Below are positions 62,201 to 64,000 of a stretch of DNA of 64,000 bases, in pieces. Position 1 is the stretch's first letter. Each line of letters starts with the position of its first letter. The DNA is from Panulirus ornatus (Eukaryota; Arthropoda; Malacostraca; Decapoda; Palinuridae): positions 6,922,001 to 6,986,000 of the forward strand of contig NC_092240.1 of the NCBI RefSeq assembly GCF_036320965.1. The letters run 5' to 3'. The position numbers and the translations under genes were made by a program. The notes under the pieces are model-generated. The model searched no databases and had not been told where the DNA came from. It saw nothing but the letters and a program-made list of their open reading frames with translations.

Positions 62201-63414
62201 TGAAGGAAGAGGAACAAAAAATCAGAGAGACTATAAACAAGGTAAAAGAGAAAAAGAATGATAGTTAGAATAATCATTATCACTACCAGTTGAGGATCAA
62301 GAGATTATGGCAATAAACAGAACATACTGAACTTAAATGAGATGACTTAAGTAACCACAGAAAAAATATTAAATTCATCATACTTAAAACCAAATTTTCT
62401 AAGAATATGGAATTACCTTCACTGAAGGATACATAGTGACAAGGAAGAGGTATGGGAGAAAACTACTCCTCACAAAACCTGCTTACCTACCCTAATTGTA
62501 CATAATGCTCTAAAAAGTTTTGAAGAACCTGATGGGGTCTTCAATTAAAAGGAGGGAAAAATGAAGATGATGATAGCATAAAGATTATCAGTGAAGTGTG
62601 GTGGAAAAGTTAACAGAGCAGAGACAACTAAAGAGACACAGACCTTCTGGTTGGGTGCAACTTACTGCTATGAATTTTGAAACTGAATAATCAGAAATGA
62701 TATGCCTGAAACAGAGAATCACCTTATAGTTAATAACTTGTGAAAGGATATGGAATCCTAACTGTATGTACAAAAAAGAGCATATAGGTAATGCTTTACA
62801 ATACATACAGAAATCTATCTTCTTGAAATTTTACACTAAAGTTTAAGAATCGATATATTCTGAGGTGGTTCAAAAATATCAAGTGAGGATATTCAAATCC
62901 ACATGCTGGAAACTGGAAGCTGTGAACAAGTAGAAAATACGTCCAAATCAAAAGTTTCTTGAAAAAAAAATGCAAGAGAGGCACATCAACCTAAAGTACT
63001 GGAAAGCTCAATAGCAATCATGCATTGGAAAACAGGCAACTCTTCTCACCACGAAGTTAATGTGTCTAAGTATTGTTAAGTATTATAAGTGCTGTGTGTA
63101 TCTTGAGGAAGCATGTGAAACTTGGAGCGCCATAAAGTTCTATAGCAGTATACATCTATTCGTGAACCAAATGCATATTACTGTGGCAGCTGCTGATATA
63201 TCTATAACTCTTGGTCTATGATATATAATGACTAGTTTCTTAGCTTTGCAAATCTAATACTTAGGTACACTTTACGTTAAACAGTATCATGTATTCATAC
63301 TGTATTACCATGGTTTTAGCAGCTTACTGAAATGTATGGATATACAACTATTTTTTTTGCATTTTACCTTAATCTGGAATTTGATATGCTGGAATCTGAA
63401 GTTCGGTGGGCCAT
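44190..63414 (-). CDS. GRTP1: Growth hormone-regulated TBC protein 1-like Rab GTPase-activating protein
   Basis: Seven exons on the minus strand (63414-63368, 61573-61372, 56439-56206, 53518-53358, 51170-51062, 46270-46085, 44285-44190) join in frame to 1035 bases: 344 residues and a stop, close to vertebrate GRTP1. TBC proteins speed GTP hydrolysis by Rab GTPases, hence act in membrane traffic. Seen: YGFERPPDFDYQTYEEFMSR and the VLTRR..KW signature near the N-terminus; arginine finger IKVDVPRTFP (R124); glutamine finger YCQ (Q161); WLLNALMEDLLPEYYTPDM; WGLLTTKWFICLFAEVLP; VLRIWDCIFYEG. All introns are GT-AG and all phases agree. Both catalytic residues are present, so the protein should be an active GAP. 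Introns carry old repeats and a truncated SINE. Confidence 0.95.
44949..45210 (-). repeat. Dispersed 130-bp repeat, two tandem copies
   Basis: Copy a (44949-45070) and copy b (about 45080-45210), both reverse to 38661. Shared strings are GATGGA(G)TCCTTTG, GAGAGAAGTTCT(G/T)TGATG and GCCTTG(T)CAAAGGTGACA. It lies in the last GRTP1 intron. Confidence 0.65.
45347..45556 (-). mobile_element. SINE-like retroposon, old copy 7
   Basis: Diverged: CTCGCCATTTTCCATGTGAG, TCAAGAACAGATGACTGAGC, GGGAGGATTTCCATCCATCT, TATGCAGGGAATATATGGGC. Its far end is joined directly to a LINE fragment. Confidence 0.75.
45557..46005 (-). mobile_element. LINE family 1 copy, 3' part missing, fused to SINE
   Basis: Minus-strand region from the MGMFEGIVVP area (about 45950) to the VVY (TATACCACAT) area at 45560, where the SINE begins instead of the LINE's own tail. 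Confidence 0.75.
46085..46270 (-). CDS. GRTP1: GRTP1 exon 6
   Basis: Acceptor tctcccatag, donor GAG|gtaaaa, phase 0 both sides. Encodes TVLRIWDCIFYEGNKVLMRV, ALTLVL-like ITLVLSNQEKIL and IDCHTFIE. Confidence 0.95.
46780..47490 (-). mobile_element. CR1/L2-like LINE remnant, copy 2
   Basis: Shares TTTTGCACTTGTGGGGCCCA, ACCTCTTGAACTATCTCTA-type strings with 31080-31140. Very decayed; lies in GRTP1 intron 5. Confidence 0.5.
48136..48442 (-). mobile_element. LINE family 1 tail, old
   Basis: CTTGATCGCCACTTCCCACA + TTAGTGAGGTAGCACAAGGA to CTCAAAATCTTTTTCACTCC. Long-tail version. Confidence 0.75.
49600..50930 (-). mobile_element. Possible decayed retroelement ORF1 region
   Basis: Minus-strand pieces read as acidic, coiled-coil-like protein: FEGFFFNEGEKVRGQIRDKN, SLDEKVKQLEENN (50922-50731), and EGMSELLNEAMERAMLEQQQ, ELKECLVEGL (about 50450-50360) after an in-frame TAG. 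This composition is common in LINE ORF1 or gag-like proteins. It is not part of GRTP1. Assignment is weak. Confidence 0.3.
51062..51170 (-). CDS. GRTP1: GRTP1 exon 5
   Basis: Acceptor ttcacacag, donor GAG|gtactg (weak at position +4). Encodes ERAPLVWKHINHYGLTWGLL and TTKWFICLFAEVLPIE. It has no start codon and is short, but it fits the phase on both sides and the TBC family alignment. Confidence 0.93.
51255..51885 (-). mobile_element. LINE family 1 copy, very old
   Basis: Faint match to the family: GTTGCCTTCCATGCTTTAGC + AGGGTAGTGTTAG tail, CATGGTTTACTTTGACTGCT, TTTCCAGCACATCCACACTC, CATCTTTGCCCTTAGAGACA. It begins about 85 bp upstream (minus strand) of GRTP1 exon 5. Confidence 0.55.
53358..53518 (-). 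CDS. GRTP1: GRTP1 exon 4
   Basis: Acceptor cctgcag, donor TTAA|gtgagt. Encodes GLNYIAGLLLIITKEEECTF, WLLNALMEDLLPEYYTPDMV and LTDIKVLEALV. Ends in phase 2. Confidence 0.95.
53687..53824 (-). mobile_element. SINE-like retroposon, truncated copy 8 with target-site duplication
   Basis: A 138-bp copy flanked by an exact 11-bp direct repeat, ACATTACTCAT (53676-53686 and 53825-53835). Minus-strand reading is 5'-truncated at the internal T-run and ends in a GAAAGAAAAGAAAAAGAAA tail. It lies in GRTP1 intron 3. Confidence 0.9.
55235..55475 (+). mobile_element. SINE-like retroposon, copy 9, full length
   Basis: Starts GGGGAGAAAGAATACTTCCC and ends GGCGAATAGTTTGAAAGAAA + AGAAAAAGAAAAAAC. It lies in GRTP1 intron 3, opposite in orientation to copy 8. 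Confidence 0.9.
56206..56439 (-). CDS. GRTP1: GRTP1 exon 3 (both catalytic fingers)
   Basis: Seventy-eight codons, phase 0 both sides, acceptor tcatacag, donor CAA|gtaagt. Encodes MWMEVSGGRRKMDAHPGYYQ, arginine finger IKVDVPRTFPDN, and ends exactly on the glutamine-finger residue of IGYCQ. Confidence 0.96.
56545..57120 (+). mobile_element. LINE family 1 copy, very old
   Basis: Plus-strand traces: GTTGTATGGTTGTAAGTCTT, AAAATGAGATGCCTGAGGAA, TGGTATACTGAGGGTGAGGT, GTGAACCATGGAACA. Many changes. Confidence 0.65.
57140..57740 (-). mobile_element. LINE family 1 copy, old, with duplicated tail
   Basis: The stretch CTGTCATGTGTAATGCACCG + AAACCATG is present twice (about 57222 and 57308), then the body TCTCCAATTTGGTCTCCCTC, CCTCCACTTCCGAAACATAT, CTCACTCATTCTTTTCATATG. 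Confidence 0.7.
57730..58560 (-). mobile_element. CR1/L2-like LINE remnant, copy 3
   Basis: Shares TTCTCCTAATATGGGACTCT, CTCCTTGCTTTTCACTTCCC and TTAATTCTGGTACCACCTTC-type strings with 31300-31740 in the same orientation. Coding frames are lost. Confidence 0.6.
58596..58850 (-). pseudogene. LINE family 1 reverse transcriptase core fragment
   Basis: Minus frame: GRVVIERVMVCTEHH, ECVDQVFALKNLYEKYFEKQ, KDLYVALMDLEKTCESVDRD. It matches the finger/palm region of the copy at 28660, with C for Y in the KAYDRVD motif. Only this internal segment is present. Confidence 0.75.
59021..59330 (-). repeat. Dispersed 130-bp repeat, two copies
   Basis: Copies at 59021-59130 and about 59200-59330 (TGATGGACTCCTTGAAGCAT, GATACAGCCTTAGCAAAGGT). 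Same pairwise arrangement as at 44949-45210. Confidence 0.65.
59400..59660 (-). mobile_element. LINE family 1 tail, old
   Basis: CAACACAAGGTAGTGCTAAG, ACTGACAGCACATCAACCCT, ATACCACACTGCTCCAGTTC. Confidence 0.65.
60376..60507 (+). repeat. Dispersed 130-bp repeat, single copy
   Basis: TTTGGCAAGGCTGTATTGTA, CTTGTTAAAGAACTCACTCC, ATTTCCTTGCTAAAGTTATT and ACCTGCAGGGGCCTCAGGAA; same family and orientation as 38661. Confidence 0.7.
60525..61285 (+). mobile_element. LINE family 1 copy, old, 5'-truncated
   Basis: Traces from YLELDLAMNGTMEC through DVLEMKCLSTICGVKWFDQV to TGGTATACTGGGGTCAATGT and the long tail ending GGTGCCCTCACCAACACAGG. Broken frames. It lies in GRTP1 intron 2, close to exon 2. Confidence 0.8.
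61372..61573 (-). CDS. GRTP1: GRTP1 exon 2
   Basis: Acceptor tctctacag, donor AAG|gtaaag. Encodes DIDEYGFERPPDFDYQTYEE...LTVLTRRARKW...RYVRKGIPMKHRGK, the conserved N-terminal region of GRTP1. Confidence 0.95.
61574..63367. other. GRTP1 intron 1, nothing further recognised
   Basis: AT-rich unique sequence with short open frames only. Confidence 0.5.
63368..63414 (-). CDS. GRTP1: GRTP1 exon 1 (start)
   Basis: ATG in a good context (aaccATGGCC). Encodes MAHRTSDSSISNSRL plus two bases of a serine codon completed by exon 2. Donor AAG|gtaaaa. The short exon was found by demanding the phase of exon 2. Confidence 0.8.
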
Positions 63415-63798
63415 GGTTGTTTACCTTGATCCTCCCCTGAAATTCTTAACTCGTGATAAAATTTTAAACTTTAAAGATTGAGATAAAAAAATGTTTTCTT
63501 ATATTTTTTTTACAAATTTGTCGTAAATATGCGGAAATTTCTTTAAAATAACGATATTGTTTCATAGCTGTCAATTATATTTTTGTATTTTTGAATGTTT
63601 ATGCTAAGTATTTATTATGTGGATAACTTCATTCGATTGTTTTGTCGATCAATGCAATCCTAAGCTCGAAATAAATAATAATTCTAAAACTTATCAAGTT
63701 TTATTTATTATAGATAGGAGTATTTTTACAAGAATGAGAGAAAAATGAATTGATGATTTGACTTAACGTAAACCTGTATTAATTGATCAGGTGTAAAC
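63415..63798. promoter_or_regulatory. Head-to-head intergenic interval, candidate bidirectional promoter
   Basis: Only 384 bp separate the GRTP1 ATG (63414, minus) from the ATG of a plus-strand exon at 63799. The interval must hold the leaders of both genes if these starts are correct. It is AT-rich and I see no certain TATA box or CpG cluster. Confidence 0.5.
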
Positions 63799-63890
63799 AT
63801 GGCGCCGACTGCTCGAAGCCGGGCTAGTACTCATACTCGAAAAGAATTGCAGAAAGAAATTCAGAAACGTCAGGCCAGTAGTAAAGAAAC
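63799..63890 (+). CDS. First coding exon of a divergent gene, MEAF6-like (tentative)
   Basis: ATG in a good context (aaacATGGCG). Encodes MAPTARSRASTHTRKELQKE and IQKRQASSKE plus two bases of a threonine codon, ending at AAC|gttagt, a plausible donor. Read through, it stops at 63949. The pattern TR-x-EL...I-x-KR...ET resembles the N-terminus of MEAF6/EAF6, a NuA4/MOZ-MORF histone acetyltransferase subunit, with one extra residue. About 20 residues are too few for certainty. Confidence 0.4.
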
Positions 63891-64000
63891 GTTAGTGTAC
63901 GCTAGTAGTAGAATCCCACTACTTTTTAGCAAGAACAGTATACTGCCTTAGCTGAGTAGTGTTTGACGTTTGGGTAGGATAGTTTTATTTTTAAAAATCT

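Overview
This is a eukaryotic, intron-rich and repeat-rich window. The host is probably a decapod crustacean. That is an inference from three things: very long (AT)n tracts, a large load of RTE-like LINE copies with a (GTATGT)-rich 3' tail, and small coding exons of animal genes spread over tens of kilobases. I see no bacterial genes, CRISPR array, rRNA or tRNA gene.

Two host genes can be read exon by exon, both on the minus strand. (1) Positions 11637 to 1416 encode a predicted secreted protein: signal peptide, SRCR, LDLa, SRCR, SRCR. Nine coding exons have matching phases and give about 406 codons; a phase-compatible further exon may lie at 421-34. (2) Positions 63414 to 44190 encode a complete seven-exon GRTP1-type TBC (Rab-GAP) protein of 344 residues, with both catalytic fingers present. 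A short coding exon on the plus strand at 63799-63890 begins a third gene, head-to-head with GRTP1; its identity (MEAF6-like) is tentative.

Between and inside these genes lie mobile elements. The dominant one is an RTE-like LINE (family 1) with about sixteen copies, from nearly fresh 5'-truncated copies (20.2-21.4 kb, 27.6-30.6 kb) to very old ones. A short retroposon of about 220 bp (SINE-like) shares its 3' tail with this LINE, so the LINE probably mobilises it. One truncated copy in a GRTP1 intron has an 11-bp target-site duplication. Other elements are a second LINE family (34.9-37.6 kb) interrupted by family 1, a CR1/L2-like remnant family in three places, a 602-bp hAT MITE with an exact 8-bp duplication, a 729-bp piggyBac-like MITE flanked by TTAA, and an unnamed dispersed repeat of about 130 bp in at least six copies.

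Layout: 0-11.7 kb, SRCR/LDLa gene with minisatellites and SINE/(AT)n clusters in its introns. 11.7-20.2 kb, no recognised gene, many (AT)n tracts and SINEs. 20.2-34.2 kb, LINE-dominated, with a quiet stretch at 21.4-27.5 kb carrying the hAT MITE. 34.2-44.2 kb, old LINE remnants and the piggyBac-like MITE. 44.2-63.4 kb, GRTP1 with old repeats in its introns. 63.4-64 kb, divergent promoter and the third gene's first exon.

I found no wholly new biological system. The most unusual signals are a tandem repeat that copies a real 3' splice site, a GC-AG intron inside an SRCR domain, the LINE/SINE shared tail with chimeric copies, and a LINE inverted repeat with arms of about 1 kb.
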